The translations under genes were made by a program, and so were the position numbers. Of a stretch of DNA of 64,000 nt, positions 1 through 11,774 are shown in pieces. The notes under the pieces are model-generated. The model was not told the origin of the DNA. It did not search any database and was given only the letters and a program-made list of their open reading frames with translations. The first letter of the stretch is position 1. Every line of letters starts with the position of its first letter. Source of the DNA: Phoronis australis. Lineage: Eukaryota; Phoronida; Phoronidae. Location of the stretch: the NCBI GenBank assembly GCA_002633005.1, contig NMRA01000103.1, positions 527,612 to 591,611 on the forward strand. Direction: 5' to 3'.

Positions 1-344
1 TACAAGATAATGTCCTGCTTTGTTCGTATACCATGTGACATGTGGTTTTTTCAAACATGTATTGTTGCAAAGTAACAATTACAATACAAACGTACACAAA
101 CATAAATAAACATTTACCACCATTATAGTTGTACTAAGTTCCATTTTTCATTGTGATTTTCTAATGTACCACTGATTTTACTAATAGCAAATTCTACATT
201 TCTATAGTTTGTCAAAACTCTAGTGACATCAGTTGCTAACGGAATTTTGTTCTGCATTGTACACTATGAACAACTAAATTACATACGTTAGAATTGTTAG
301 GGTTTTTTTTACACATCATATAATTATTGTTTACAACACCAGAC

Positions 345-445
345 CTGTGGCTATGACTGAAAAGGTCACTGTACCAACCGGGGCTTGAACTGGAGACTTT
401 CTGCTAACTATGCGGATGCTATTAGAACCACTTTATCTGAGCCAG
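345..445 (-). mobile_element. tRNA-derived SINE head (relic)
   Basis: Read on the - strand this stretch has the layout of a tRNA: an A-box-like GGCTCAGATAAAGTGG start and a B-box-like CCAGTTCAAGCCC about 50 bases later. The acceptor and T stems do not pair well, so it is a tRNA-derived SINE head and not a working tRNA gene. It abuts, in opposite orientation, the dispersed repeat that follows. Confidence 0.5.
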
Positions 446-479
446 CCCCCAGTCAAAATCTTTTCGGACTGAAATATGT

Positions 480-825
480 ACCACACCCGGTTTTGTCCTG
501 TTAACAAATACTAAAAGCAACTTTCCCATCCAGTTCTCTGCCAACAAAATAAAGCTCTGCAACCCTCAACAACCCTCAAAAGTTTTGAGGGTAATTTGAA
601 AACTCCTTTCAAAGTCTGCTTAACTGGCAAGCATGACCTATGCTTTTAACGAATTACACGGATGAAGCTGTGGGAAAAGACCACCCACCATAGACCATAT
701 TGTCCATTCTGTGACTTAGGGTCTGTAAGGGCTTTTAATTGATTCCTGCCTTTCACTTGGAAGAGGATGGTTGGAAATCATCAAAACAGGGTTTAGTATC
801 CTTTTAACTATAACTTGTGTGATGT
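480..825 (+). repeat. Dispersed repeat R1, copy 1
   Basis: The segment from about 480 (CCCGGTTTTGTCCTG) to 825 (AACAGGGTTTAGTATCC) recurs in the same order at 51650-52157 and, in part, at 54440-54600. Shared blocks include GCTCTGCAACCCTC, a 'gcaagcgtgacctacgctttta' type block and the terminal AAACAGGGTTTAGTATCC. There is no coding frame. In the 54.4 kb copy a tRNA-like head lies directly upstream, so R1 may be a SINE body. Confidence 0.6.
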
Positions 826-830
826 GATTA

Positions 831-840
831 ACATGTGAAA
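831..840. repeat. Target-site duplication of the 841-1536 LINE (left)
   Basis: ACATGTGAAA occurs here and at 1537-1546, immediately outside the LINE fragment and its A-tail. This is the expected mark of target-primed reverse transcription. Confidence 0.75.
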
Positions 841-1536
841 TCAAATCTTTTAATTACAGTTTTCGAACCGGCCGTCTCCCTACCACTATGCATCAAGGTG
901 TCATTACTCTGATTCCTAAGGTCAAGAAACCACGTGAATACATTAAAAATTGGAGACCAATCTCCTTACTAAATTCAAGTTATAAACTATTATCAGCATG
1001 TATTGCACAAAGGATAAAATCTGTTTTAAATAAGTTAATTCATCCTAATCAAACTGGGTTTCTCCCAGGTCGCTTTATGGGAGAGAACACCAGAGTGATT
1101 TATGACATCTTACAATATACTCAAGTTAAGGATATTCCCGGACTTCTGGTATTAATTGATTTTGAAAAAGCCATTGATTCTGTGTCCTGGAGATTTCTTA
1201 AGAAAGTTCTACACTATTTCAAGTTTGGTGACGATATTATTCGTTGATTCACAATACTCAATGAAAGTGTCCAACTTTCAGTCATTCAGTATGGCTTTAC
1301 GTCCAACTACTTTAACATTTGCCGAGGTTGCAGACAAGGGGATCCCCTTTCACCTTATCTTTTTTTGTTGTGTGCCGAAATTATGGCATCTATGTTGANG
1401 TCTTTTTTTGCCTAACTAGCTTTTGTAGGGTCCGATAATGTTTCGTAATTTGTTTGATGTACACTAAACTAGATGTCATATTGTCACACAACTATGTACT
1501 GGTTGGTTGAGTTAATAAATATCTCTGGAAAAAAAA
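841..1536 (+). mobile_element. Truncated Tx1/L1-type LINE fragment
   Basis: Nearly identical to the LINE at 12.4-15.5 kb but on the opposite strand. It starts within the reverse-transcriptase domain (frame 888-1247: ITLIPK, NWRPISLLN, LVLIDFEKA) with an internal TGA at 1246-1248. The RT frame goes on to GCRQGDPLSPYLF, with a one-base slip between. It reaches 1398, meets a single N, and resumes in the 3' UTR of the same LINE, ending in an A-run. The word ACATGTGAAA at 831-840 and again at 1537-1546 is the target-site duplication. About 1.7 kb of RT and C-terminal sequence is missing at the N. It lies in the presumed last intron of the LMO gene. Confidence 0.85.
1399..1399. other. Single N: likely collapsed gap inside the LINE
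   Basis: Left of the N is the RT-coding part of the LINE. Right of it is the LINE 3' UTR. The missing ~1.7 kb may be a true internal deletion or an assembly join of unknown size. Confidence 0.6.
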
Positions 1537-1546
1537 ACATGTGAAA

Positions 1547-2339
1547 AATAAGAATTCTTCAATGCACTGATTTCTAACAGCAAAACTATATATGTTACAC
1601 ATTATTTTCACCTGCAGCAAAAGAATAAATAATTAGTTACAAAGTTCGATACTATTGGAATAATTTATGTTCTAAAGCAGAAAAAGCTCTCGGACGTTTC
1701 AAACGTTTTAACAAAAGAAATTCACATAATTAATATGTTTAACCTTTACAGGTGTTCTATTGCACAATGTTTTTATTCATTGGAACGTCATTTCCACACA
1801 AAGAATTTTGCCAATTAATGTAGTGTGGTGAATATATAGTAGCATTTAGACTTAATTGTTTAATATTAAAGTCTGATGGATTCATGTCAAACAGAGTTGC
1901 TCAAGATAATAGGCACCACTTTTAGGCTTACACTCATTTTCAGTGCTTGAAAATGCAAGGGTGATTTTATGTGTATTCATTTGCATTTTAAAAAGGACAG
2001 GTGTCTGTGAAGAGTTTTTTTCTTAGATTTATAATAACATTTTGTTTCTGCTAAAAGTTGACATTGCAGGTGTTTTATGCGTTAACCCAATAAGAGACTA
2101 CCGTAGTCGTTTTAGTTTACTTCTGTTGTTGGACCAGTGTTATTTTGCCGTTTGACGAATCTTGAGGTTTACACCAACCCCATCTTGTACACTGAAATTA
2201 AATTAATTCAAATTGTATTTGGCATAGTGAAATTTTAATTGATTGAATTGTAGCTTAGTAAATAGCTACTGAATTCTTGTGAGCTTGCGGTGTTGTAGGT
2301 TTTGTACCAACGTCTCATGCTCGTCTGTTTTTTCCGCAG
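1547..2339. other. Presumed LMO intron, no gene seen
   Basis: AT-rich sequence with no supported reading frame. The 3' end (TCTGTTTTTTCCGCAG) is a good splice acceptor with a pyrimidine tract for the LMO exon. Confidence 0.5.
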
Positions 2340-2529
2340 GTTTTGTGTGGGAGATAAGTTCTATTTATGTGACAATAAAATTCTGTGCGAGTACGACTAC
2401 GAAGAGAGACTGCAGTTTGCCAGCCTGGCTTACAACTATAATGCTTTGTCGCATATCAAAAGGCACACGCAGAGTATCGGTGAGGAGGTCACAAACGGTT
2501 ACAGCAGCAGTCCACAGCCAATTGCATAA
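2340..2529 (+). CDS. LMO: LIM-only protein, last coding exon (LMO1/LMO3/Beadex type)
   Basis: LIM-only proteins are nuclear adaptors that link LDB1/Chip to bHLH, GATA and LIM-homeodomain factors. The exon follows a strong acceptor (CCGCAG ending at 2339) and enters in phase 2. It encodes the last part of the second LIM domain, RFCVGDKFYLCDNKILCEYD, where the C and D of C-x2-D are zinc ligands. A short tail (ALSHIKRHTQSIGEE) follows, ending at TAA 2527-2529. The match, recalled from the family, is closest to invertebrate LMO (fly Beadex/dLMO), which shares ILCEYDYEERL. Upstream exons with LIM1 must lie outside the window. Frame and length (~63 codons) suit a terminal exon. Confidence 0.85.
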
Positions 2530-4385
2530 ACAGGTGACTCGCCAAGCATGTGCTCGGGTTTTGACTGTGCCATAACATTACCCATGGATTTTTGAAGAGT
2601 CTCATAGGAGCTGTGAGTCTGCAAATTGATTGCTATATTGTGCTGATGTTTTGGAAAAATGTATTATGCGTTCCTGCACCATGCCGAGTGGCTGCGATTC
2701 ACCTACACTGCGCCCTCTATTGTCAATGCTGAGAACCTTCTAAGAGGTCTCTTAATTTTCTTCACTGACAATAGGGTGTACAACCCAGTCTCTGGATTTG
2801 CGTGTACAAGTGTCGAGTGGAAGATATACCAAGGTATTTGAAGGGAGCGCCCTCTGGCATTGGATGATTTGGTGGCAAATGTGGAAATATTTGTGCTCTG
2901 AGTAGCAATGCTATGAAGGGAGAATGTCTGCTGAGGAAACATAATTAAATGATGTTTGCGAAAACACGATGTTGGAACTGTGTCTCTGCAGTTTGGTGCC
3001 GCTGTCATTGTGCAGTAGGAGTAAATTGTAATGAACTTTACAAGCTGGAGTTCTAAAAAGTTTAATTGTAATTGTAATTGAAACTTAGTGTAATGTGGTA
3101 GAAGTGTGGATTGAACGATGGACACGTTTACGTTGTGTTTTGTTACAGAGGATTTACAACGTTTCTGAACACGTCTTTAATTGTGCAGATTTCTTACTTC
3201 TTATGTTGAAGAGTTTCATCTGAAAACGAGATATCTACCAAATTCAAAATTTTGGAACCACCTACCGTACCGGAACATCATCACTTTTCCAGCGTAACCC
3301 AATATATTCTACAGTAATGCGTGCTCCAAAGCACGCCATTTCTTTCTGAAATGCGATATACCCCCAGTGACTTTGAATCTCAAATTTGGCAGATATCTCA
3401 TTTTGCGACGAAACTGTTCATTTCTTCGTGCAGTATAATTGTTGACTCTTTTATGAGGCATAATAATATTTGTTTCGCCATAAAAGCATTGTTGTATCTC
3501 CAATGCTGTTATTGTGAGGACAAGTTTGTGATCATTTGCAATTGTAGGATATGAAAGGTTTGTCATAAGCCGCTTTTCTGGTAATTAGCTGTCAGTGCAG
3601 TTACATTCACGAATATATTTTTGTTTCATTTCGTCTGATGGCAAATGGAAGTTCCTTTGTGATGTCATAGGAGAACAGAGTTATGGGCAGAAAGGAGGTT
3701 TGATTTGCTGACCATTTGTACTTGGCTCTCTGAATACAATCCAGGTGGTACTGATGAAATGTGAATGAATGATTTAAACAATGCTATCGTTGCTTTAACA
3801 TTTAAGCTAATTATTCCTTAATTGAGGCTCTTTCCGTTACAGACCATTATCAGAATGCTGGTTTCTGAACCTTTAGTACTATGGTTGTGTGGTTTTCTGT
3901 GGAGGTTTGTGGATGCAATCCAGCATCGGCTGTGCACTTAGTTATCTGCTTTTTTCAGAAGTTGGGTTGCTAACGGTATATTGATGTCCACATAGCCATT
4001 TTCTGATATAAATGACATGATGAAATACCCCTTGTCAATAGATGGCGCTAGGACAGCATTGTGTGTTATTGTTGAGGGATCTAATGCAGTGAGATATTTT
4101 CCGGCGTTTTTTTTGTAAATTCTTTCCAACAGTCATGTCGTCACATTGCCGTTGTTGTGCGATGGAATTTTCTTCAAACAACTCACACAAAAGTTCCGTC
4201 TCAAATGGTGGCGGATGAAAGAAATTGCGTGTGGTCCCTGTCAACACCGTCAGTCCATCTTGCACATCAGAATCAGAAATTACAAAATGCTAAAAGTTGT
4301 ATGTTGAATGATTCAAATATCGGTTTCCAGTCTCGAAGGCTCATTCTGTTAACTGCAAGAATGACTCACGGTAACCCTTAAGGTG
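2530..4385. other. LMO 3' region and non-coding DNA
   Basis: It begins with the LMO 3' UTR; its end cannot be placed. Small open frames on both strands (for example 2703-3125 -) show no recognisable protein. Part of 4010-4230 (ATGAAATACCCCTTGTCAAT and nearby words) recurs diverged at 17260-17450, marking an old dispersed repeat. Confidence 0.4.
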
Positions 4386-4858
4386 CAGGGCTTGGAATTT
4401 TCCGCGGAAACGCGGATTTCCGCTTTTTTCAAATGTGCTTTCCGCTTTTTTTATAATATTTCCGCGTAAAAAAATCGGATTTGATATAAAATTTTCGCGG
4501 CAAATTCCTTTCTTACCGCGGCGTTGCAGACGACATTCACCTCGAAAAGCGAAAGTTGCTCTTTATGTTTCGGAGGAACGTAAATTGTCAACATTGCCGG
4601 GACATCTGGGACAGCGTGGTGGGATTTTCAATGGCGCCTAGTGTTATTGTTAAGCGCAGCGACAAATACTACCGCTCTGCAGTCAAAAATGTGTGGGTTG
4701 GGAGTGGACGGGCGAGCTAAAAGGACGCACACGCATGCTACTGATGGTGGTAACTTTTTTTTTTTTTTAGTCCTCCCGATTTTGGGTATCGGGCATGATT
4801 TGGGCCTTAAAAGTTTCAAAGTTTCCGTGTTTTTTGTCATTGGTCATTCCAAGCCCTG
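4386..4858 (+). mobile_element. hAT-like non-autonomous element with 6-bp TSD, copy 1
   Basis: It has inverted ends CAGGGCTTGGAAT and ATTCCAAGCCCTG, and AAGGTG is duplicated at 4380-4385 and 4859-4864. A second copy at 60226-60726 has a different 6-bp duplication, so the ends are certain. The CAGGG/CCCTG tips resemble hAT elements, although classic hAT elements duplicate 8 bp. Inside, an ATG at 4631-4633 (ATGGCGCC) starts a frame matching the ORF of copy 2 (VIV..DKYY, VWVG), but here a gap of about eight bases breaks it. Confidence 0.8.
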
Positions 4859-6631
4859 AAGGTGGCAAAATTCTAATTACAGAATAATTTAGCCACCTTA
4901 CTAACTTCATTGTTATTCCCCTTCATTCTGTGTCTGGAGGAAAGGCTGCTATGGTGATGAATGTCACTTCTGTCAGTCATGGGTCACATCAGGTTGTTTT
5001 GTCTGAATAATTTTGGCTTGCACTGTATGAATCGAGGTAAAGATAAACCGTAACTTAATCACAACCTTTTTTGTCAAGGTTGAAGACACTTTTTCTTTGT
5101 TTTCGCCAATTTAGAACACAGAATGTTACTTCAGTTGAAAAGAATACTTTGTGATATTTCTGTAATTACAGTTCTGTATATATTTGTATTTCTTAGCTAT
5201 GCCTTTATGTACATTAATTGAAAATTTATGTCATTAAATATTTGACATCATTTTGCAGTACACAAACATAAATTGAGAAATTCAGCATTAAAATTCTTTT
5301 TAAAAAGTCCATTTATTTCAAAAATAATGAAATGTTGAAAGAGCACAATTTTGGAAGAGTTTCAGCTAAAGTGGTTTGCATTTCATCATGTTTTTAAAAT
5401 TCTTAACAAAAATTAATCAGAGTGAGTAATTTTAATTAATGATAATTATGAAATACAACTGGTCCTCCAAACTTCTGTCCAATAGGAGCAGCTCCATGTG
5501 TGCTTTACCACTGGATATTAATTGACTTTTTTAAAACTTTGGATTGCAGAGTAGTTTATCTTGCCTCAGGAGACTAAAATGAGGTTTGATCAAGGGATTG
5601 TGTAGGTTCTGTTAGTACAAGCCATTCTACTATGGACTAAACATTTCTTAATCTCTATTTTTGTGAAGAAATTTGACAAAATAGAATTTCGCTTGTCGGC
5701 CATATCGTGTTCTAAATAAGTGAAGAATTTCTGCAGTATTCGTTAACTGTATTACAACCGTCACCTTCCGTGTCTAGTCTTGCAGGCTATAGAATGCATA
5801 TATTTAACATCAATGCCCTGCTGTACCCTTCATTACTGTGAGTTTTATTTTTACCAAAATATTGTTTTGCCTACTGTGTGTACACCATACGTGTGAGAAT
5901 CCAATTGAGCAAAATCTGAAGCCTTCTTTTATTTAACATCTTGTCGCATGCAGAGAAAAGTTGTATCGAAGGTCCCAGAATTTGAATCCATGTTAATTCC
6001 GCAACAGAATTTGTCAGCTAGTGTCCATCGAAATTTCAGGCTCCAGTTTAGACTGCATTCTTATAAAATGTGTTCTAGCACAGTAGACAGGTAGATAACC
6101 ACAGGAGGCATGGTATTAGCAGTAGCTGCTAACCACAGTCACCTCGAAAATGTGGATTGTGCTAGAACCTGTACCACAGTCGAACATCATTACAGTGTTC
6201 CCTGTTTATAATGTTACCTATGGTATAAGGTAAAACTTTCAGTGTATTTAGTTAACACTGGTTTCTACCAAAGGTAATAGTTACTTACAGGAGTCCTGCA
6301 TTTTGAGAACCACTGAACAACAAGCATCAAATTGGTTCTCAAAGTCCAGGACCCCTTTATGTGCGTTTCCCAACAAACTATGGTTAACACAGATTTCGAA
6401 CCTTTGTACAGATTGTAATGAGGTGCAGCCACTGGATACTTGGATATTCTCGTGCTTGAAAGCAACTGTAGAATGCTAGATAGTGAATTCCCTCTGTTTG
6501 CATAAAGTATTTTTGTAATTTTTAAAAGTTTCTTGTTAAGCGTTGATGGTATATTTTAAGATATTCTAATTACACTGAGCATCGTTTGCTTAGTTTAAAT
6601 GTTTTGTTTGGTCTTCTGTGCCATGTTTCAT
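4859..6631. other. Non-coding, one dispersed repeat
   Basis: No gene seen. The stretch 4865-5040 (CAAAATTCTAATTACAGAAT to the GTTTTGTCTGAATA region) recurs at 60905-61085, so both hAT-like copies sit just upstream of the same repeat. Confidence 0.4.
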
Positions 6632-6991
6632 GAAACAGTGTCAAACAGGCACTCATCTAAGTTCCCTAAATCTACTGCCTACGTGTGTTCTTGTGAAAAC
6701 ACTTGTTGTCCTTTCAGATGCTGCTTGAGTCTCATTACTTTAGTCAATGTTTGGCTTTGATACAAATCGAGAGTTAACTCTATGTTAAATTCTCAATATT
6801 TTTAAAAATAAGGAGGGCTCTTTTCATGCAACGCCCTAAGGATTAAGTCCCTATTTATTTGGACTGAATTAAAGGCTCTGTATTATTAGCAAATGCCATT
6901 ATTCAAAGAGGACCTCATAATAAAAACAAGGAACGAAACAAATAAACAACAAGTTTGGGGAACTTAGTTGATCCCTATTTGAGACTGTTTC
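6632..6991. mobile_element. Fold-back / MITE-like element
   Basis: The ends form an imperfect inverted repeat of ~38 bases: GAAACAGTGTCAAACAGG to TAAGTTCCCTAAA on the left, and the inverse of TTTGGGGAACTTAGTTGATC to GAGACTGTTTC on the right. Sequence from the left half (CTTTGATACAAA, AAATTCTCAAT, TTAAAAATAAG) recurs at 15985-16200. No coding capacity, so non-autonomous. Confidence 0.55.
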
Positions 6992-7367
6992 AATCAGCAG
7001 GCACTGCAACACGTTTCTGTTGTTGGTGCTACCACCTATTGAAGATTTAGTTAACTACAGTTTGCGTTGTAAATCTGGAAGACGTTTGTAAAGCCTTATG
7101 AGTTAACGTGAGTTTGCTACATTGTGTCAAAATACTATTTGAAACTTTGACCTTTACTGTCCGTAGTCTTTTGTTGTTCAGTCGGATTAATGGTTTATTT
7201 GCTGAAATTCATAAAATAAATTTAGTCATATCCACTTGGACTGCTGTTTTGTCACCGACAAAGATAGTCAATCTATATGTAAGACGGGCACCACTTTTCT
7301 CAGGGTGCAAAGTGACACTTAGGCCCGGGAGGGTAGCTGCGTAGTATACAGTGCGAACATAGACTAT

Positions 7368-7390
7368 NNNNNNNNNNNNNNNNNNNNNNN
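7368..7390. other. Assembly gap (23 N)
   Basis: A run of N characters. The sequence to its right is the end of a CAGTGGCGGATC-family element, whose left part is lost in the gap. Confidence 0.95.
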
Positions 7391-7473
7391 GGAAGTGCCA
7401 ATGTCTGAATGACAAAACCCTGGCTAATACTCTTCTCTGGTCCCCCTAACACAAAATCCTAGATCCGCCCCTG
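7391..7473 (-). mobile_element. CAGTGGCGGATC-family element, terminal piece
   Basis: It ends in AAATCCTAGATCCGCCCCTG, the inverted terminus found at 23886, 28884 and 41699. The other end falls in the N gap. Confidence 0.6.
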
Positions 7474-8302
7474 GATATACATATCATTAAAATCGGTTCA
7501 GTAACGGCCATTTAGCTACTGAAAATTTATCCCCTTCTCAAGTGCTGCAGTACTTCTTTTTTTAAAAATATTCATGAATGCATGCCCCATTTGTTGAAAC
7601 GGATATCAATATAAAGAAGAAAGTTTAATATTTCGCTAGCATACTTTTCATTTTCCACCACTTTTCTTGCTAATATATATGAGCTTCTGAAAATCATGAA
7701 AAATGGCAAAATTTCGCTCTTGCTGAATTTGGATAAATCCGATAAATAGGCCTATGTATTATAGACGTAGTGACGAATGAGAAACTACATTTAGGTCGGG
7801 GAAAAATTCATACAAAATCACAAAATTCAAACTAAATTTCATCGTAAACGACTGAGAATTCAACTAGTGAAAAGAATTATCCATTTAGCTCAACCTTTTC
7901 ATTGGGCCAAACTCCTCGATTCGTGTGTTGGTCTGTGCCAGCAGGCGGACCGATCAACAACAACTTGTCAAGTTAATTCCGACGCGTTTCGTAGCAATAA
8001 TCCGACTTGAATGGCTCGCATACGCGATTTAGGTTGCATTAAACGCAACAAATTAATTTCAAACTCAAAGATTTGCTTGACGTGCGCGAAATAAAAACCA
8101 AAGTTCACCTTCGTTACTGCGCTTAGCCATGAGACCGGAAGTTTTGAGTCCTGCTCACGTACTTTTGCGTTAGGCCGCGAGACTTCACGGAGTCGCGAAT
8201 CTCTTTACGAGTATCTATGGTGCGAATAATGTTCTCTCAAAGGTATGAGAGTGGGAATTTACGTGATCTAGAAATATGTAGGGGTGGAAGGTATGCGTGG
8301 TG
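7474..8302. other. Non-coding, nothing recognised
   Basis: AT-rich, no supported reading frame and no repeat recognised apart from short low-complexity stretches. Confidence 0.3.
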
Positions 8303-8735
8303 CAGTGGCGGATCTAGGATATCACAAGGGGGACCCAACATTTTGTCTGTAAACATTTGTGCAAAGCACGATTGTAGATGGTTTGCCCCCCTCCCGCCCA
8401 GGAAAATTTTTCTGTTTTTTCCTCTAAAAATCAAGCATTTTCCTAGATTCCTGAAGTATCATCCAAGAAAAAAGGCAAAGAAATAAAAAACACGGAGAAC
8501 GTGTCAAACTTCAGAAACAGCAAATACCACAGACTCGATCTCACGACCTCAGGCTGTTAGAGCGCGCATGGTTTACCATTACACCACCTCGAATTTCGCT
8601 CATAATTTGATACTAAGAGACCTACTTGTTTATGGTCCACAGCGTTTGCGCGCGAAACCTACTTCTTTTTGTAATGCTTATTACACGTTTTATATCTTGT
8701 GCAATCAGTTAGTAACAATTTTTTGCATAGTCCGG
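8303..8735 (+). mobile_element. CAGTGGCGGATC-family element, 5' part (copy A1)
   Basis: It begins CAGTGGCGGATCTAGGATAT and runs collinear with the inverse of 23886 down to about 23570. Shared landmarks are ACATTTTGT.TGTAAAC, GTGCAAAGCACGA, a tRNA-like block, TATGGTCCACAGCGTTT and AGTAACAATTTTTT. It breaks off at about 8735, so the 3' half is missing. Confidence 0.7.
8528..8592 (-). repeat. tRNA-like block inside copy A1
   Basis: On the - strand: GGTGGTGTAATGGTAAACCA, an anticodon-arm-like segment, then GGTCGTGAGATCGAGTC, resembling A and B boxes in order and spacing. The same block is at 23661-23735 (+) in another copy. It is part of the repeat and not a functional tRNA gene. Confidence 0.5.
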
Positions 8736-10081
8736 ATACCTATCGTCAGGCTCCAAAGGTCGTCCGCCATCTTCTTTCGCGTGCAGCGCAGCTACGCGGG
8801 ACTTAGCGTTCCAATTTGGAGTGCTCGTCTGCACGTTAGGTACTAACCTCTCGGGAGAAACACGCATGGAAGAACTGTGACTAAAATTAATGCATTTACA
8901 AACTATTTTTTGAGACGACTTAAAAACTTGTAGATTTTACTAATGCACTTTTTGTTAATTTTCAGAAGATATTTTCGAAATTAAATTTTCTTCAGACGGA
9001 ACAAAAAGCAACCCAGGGATTGTTTATGCAATGTATCTATTTGTGCCAGGCACTAACCGACACCTGTTAGGCCAAAGGAAAAACGCAGCAGACAAATGGA
9101 ACAGGCGGGGTGCTTGGCCCACGCCTTGGTCATCAAAATATTGTCCACTTGTTTTTTTATTGCAAAACAAAGTACTGAGCTCAAAATTTATGTTGAAATT
9201 TTTGGTTAAAGCATTTTGAATTTATTTGAAGAAAATTAATATACTTGAATTGACAGATAATGGCCACCAATAAAGTAAAACATTGACTTTATTTCACTAT
9301 ATTGCATTGTTACATACAACACAGCATGACATAATCAAAAATAAAAGAAGAGATTGAGCAATAAAATTGAAATGCAACTTGGGTATTTATTTATTTATGA
9401 TTGCAGAAGTCTGTTAAAGATGAGAAAAAAAATCAAACAATAGATTATGTGTATTTATTAGAACAATTGTATCGAGGTTCCATGATCAACTTCCGCCGAC
9501 CAAGTCTCAAAGGGTTACAGTTCTGTTTTGGCTGACACCTAGGTGTTAACAGAGAATGAAGAGAAACTGAAAAGAAAAGAAGGACAGCAGAGATAAATGA
9601 TGTTAAGAACAACATGAGCAAAAAGTCAAATAAAGAGGTCACAAATACAAAATGAGTAAGGTCTATCTGGAATAAAACAATTATTGTGATTTATTTTCCA
9701 GAACTGAAATTCTAAATCAATTTTAATCGATTTAAAAATCGATATCATACTAGTAAAACAGTTTGTGGTTGAAGTTGAGTTGCTGTAAACCACTTTCCAC
9801 TATTTTCTTGACCTTTTTCTGTGTGGTTTTCTGTTCTTACAAAAGGCGGCAGCATATGACGACCCTAGAAGTCATTATAAAATGGCTGCCGAAAAGCAAT
9901 GCACAGTTGAACAACTCGGTTTAAGTAAAAGAAAACGTTTGAATCAAAGAATACTATATATTTGTGAGAGTTAAATCAAATCCTATTCAGAGCATAACTT
10001 TTAAATGGAATAATTGGGTGAGTACGACAACAAGCCGGTTTTATGCTTAGGCAGACGACCATTGGGTTCCCGAGTATATTT
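8736..10081. other. Non-coding, nothing recognised
   Basis: Contains short open frames (9031-9219 +, 9445-9642 -) without recognisable protein similarity. Confidence 0.3.
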
Positions 10082-10612
10082 AAAATAGTCTTCAATTGCC
10101 CAAAATATCAAATCCGTTATTTTTTGTTGGCATTAACGACGCGATTGCTTTGGAAATCGTCTTAAGGTTTGACAAAGAGAGAATTATGAGTTTCTGAGTG
10201 ATTCACTAAGGCTTCGATTAAACTTCACATCTTACCAGTAGCTTCTGTTCTTTCATCGTCACTCAGATTCCAATTTCTTTAGAAATGAAGTAATTTTCTT
10301 CATTGCACAGTGAAGCAGACGACGGAAACGGAGTCGTAGTGCGCAGCGCCACTGTCGGTCGCCTGGGATATCGCGGGAGAGCCTGAACTTAGCTATAGTT
10401 CCGTTACGATTAAGCCGTGTTCCGAGTTTGACACTTGAAATTGGATCTGAGCACTAAAACTTCACACATTTCAATCTTGTTTCCGCCGTGTAATGTTAAT
10501 TACCGGGGTTAATTAATAAACTCAACATTTCCATACGCTCTTGCTGTTTTATTTTTTTACGGCAGCCAAGGGGGGGGGGCGGGACCCCTGCCCCCCCTAA
10601 ATCCGCCTTTGT
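10082..10612 (+). mobile_element. CAGTGGCGGATC-family element, 3' half
   Basis: Positions 10082-10365 match the inverse of 23281-23575 (TAGTCTTCAATTGCCC, GACGACGGAAACGGAGTC). Positions 10400-10612 are the inverse of 21837-22080 and 19088-19207 and end in CCCCCCTAAATCCGCCTTTG. Together they supply the right half of a full element whose left half is at 8303-8735. The G-run near 10571 is part of the terminus. Confidence 0.65.
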
Positions 10613-10649
10613 GGTGAATGGCAACCAGGTTGTTTACGGTCTCCTACAT

Positions 10650-11774
10650 GAGGGACAGTTTATTTTGAGCACATCTTTCTGGAAGAGTGGGCCATAGTGC
10701 TAAGCATAGATGAAACAGAGAAGTGAAGCCGCGTTTAGGGCGAGCCTGGCTGCTCCACGCTGTATTCTTTTTGTCTTGTCAATATTGGAACGAGTGGATG
10801 GATCCCAGACAGAGTTTGGACCTCACTAGTTTCTGTTTTTGATTGTGTCTATGCGAGTGTTCCATGGTAAACTATTGGTAAGTGTGACCCCCAAGGTATG
10901 TAATTGTATATTATGGGGGGCGCTTTCTGTGGACACGTAGAATAATACATTTGAAAACGTTGAAGTCCATTTTCCAATGGCCAGGATTTTTCCCAGGAGG
11001 CTAGGGAGTCTAAGTCTTCGGCATTGGGTCTATAGAGAACTGCATCATCGGCAAAGAGACGGACATTTGAAGGAATGGAGTCAGGAAGGTCATTAATATA
11101 GAGTATGAAGAGTGCGGGACCAAGGACAGAGCACTGGGGCACCCCTGGTTGAACTGGGGACTGAGGAATTTGAGAACTTGCATTCGACGACGACTCTCTG
11201 TGTTCTATGAGATAGTAAGGACCTGATCCAACTGTAGATGAGACTTCTTATACCGTAGTATCTGATCTTCTCCAAGAGCCCTGGATGAGATACCTTATCA
11301 AAGGCTTTGGAGGAGTCCAGCACCACGGCGTCGGTTTGAGTGCCTGCCTCTATAGTTTGGTCATCTATCAGTATGAATGACAAGTTGTGCTTCGCATGAT
11401 CTACGGTAACTACGAAAACCATGCTACCAGGTGTAAAGTATATTATTTGTGTCAAGATGAGGCATAATGTTGCTGGCAGCAATGTATTCTGTAAGTTTGG
11501 AGAATGTGCAGATGATTGATATTGGGCGGTAATTTGAAGCCAAGATGTTATCGTCTTTTTTGAAGATGGGTGCTACATTTGCTGTTGGTCATTCTGACGG
11601 AACTGTACATGACTGATAGGATTTGGTAAAGATTTCTTGAAGGACAGCTGCAATTTCTTCTGCGGCTGCTTTAAGAATGTGAGGAGATATTACATCAGGC
11701 CCAGCGGCTTTGTGAGGGTTGAGGTTCTGCAACATGTTGCATATACCGTCAGTGGAGAAAGTTACATCATACAT
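10650..11774 (-). pseudogene. Jockey/CR1-type LINE reverse transcriptase relic
   Basis: Three adjacent - strand frames give successive pieces of a non-LTR reverse transcriptase. 11589-11774 has NLNPHKAAGPDVISPHILK. 11483-11588 has APIFKK and NYRPISI. 11093-11482 has AVVLDSSKAFDKVSH. 10849-11142 has [16 protein letters not shown] and LFADDAVLY (the catalytic DD). The frames are joined only by shifts and stops, so the copy is dead. 10650-10848 resembles the C-terminal tail of such ORFs. The motif style suits the Jockey/CR1 group and differs from the Tx1/L1-type LINE next door. No endonuclease part is visible upstream. Confidence 0.8.

Noticed and set aside
345-445. True tRNA gene on the - strand
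   Set aside because: Box-like motifs only; the acceptor and T stems do not pair.
2703-3125. 140-codon - strand frame
   Set aside because: Lies in the LMO 3' region, no known motif; probably chance.
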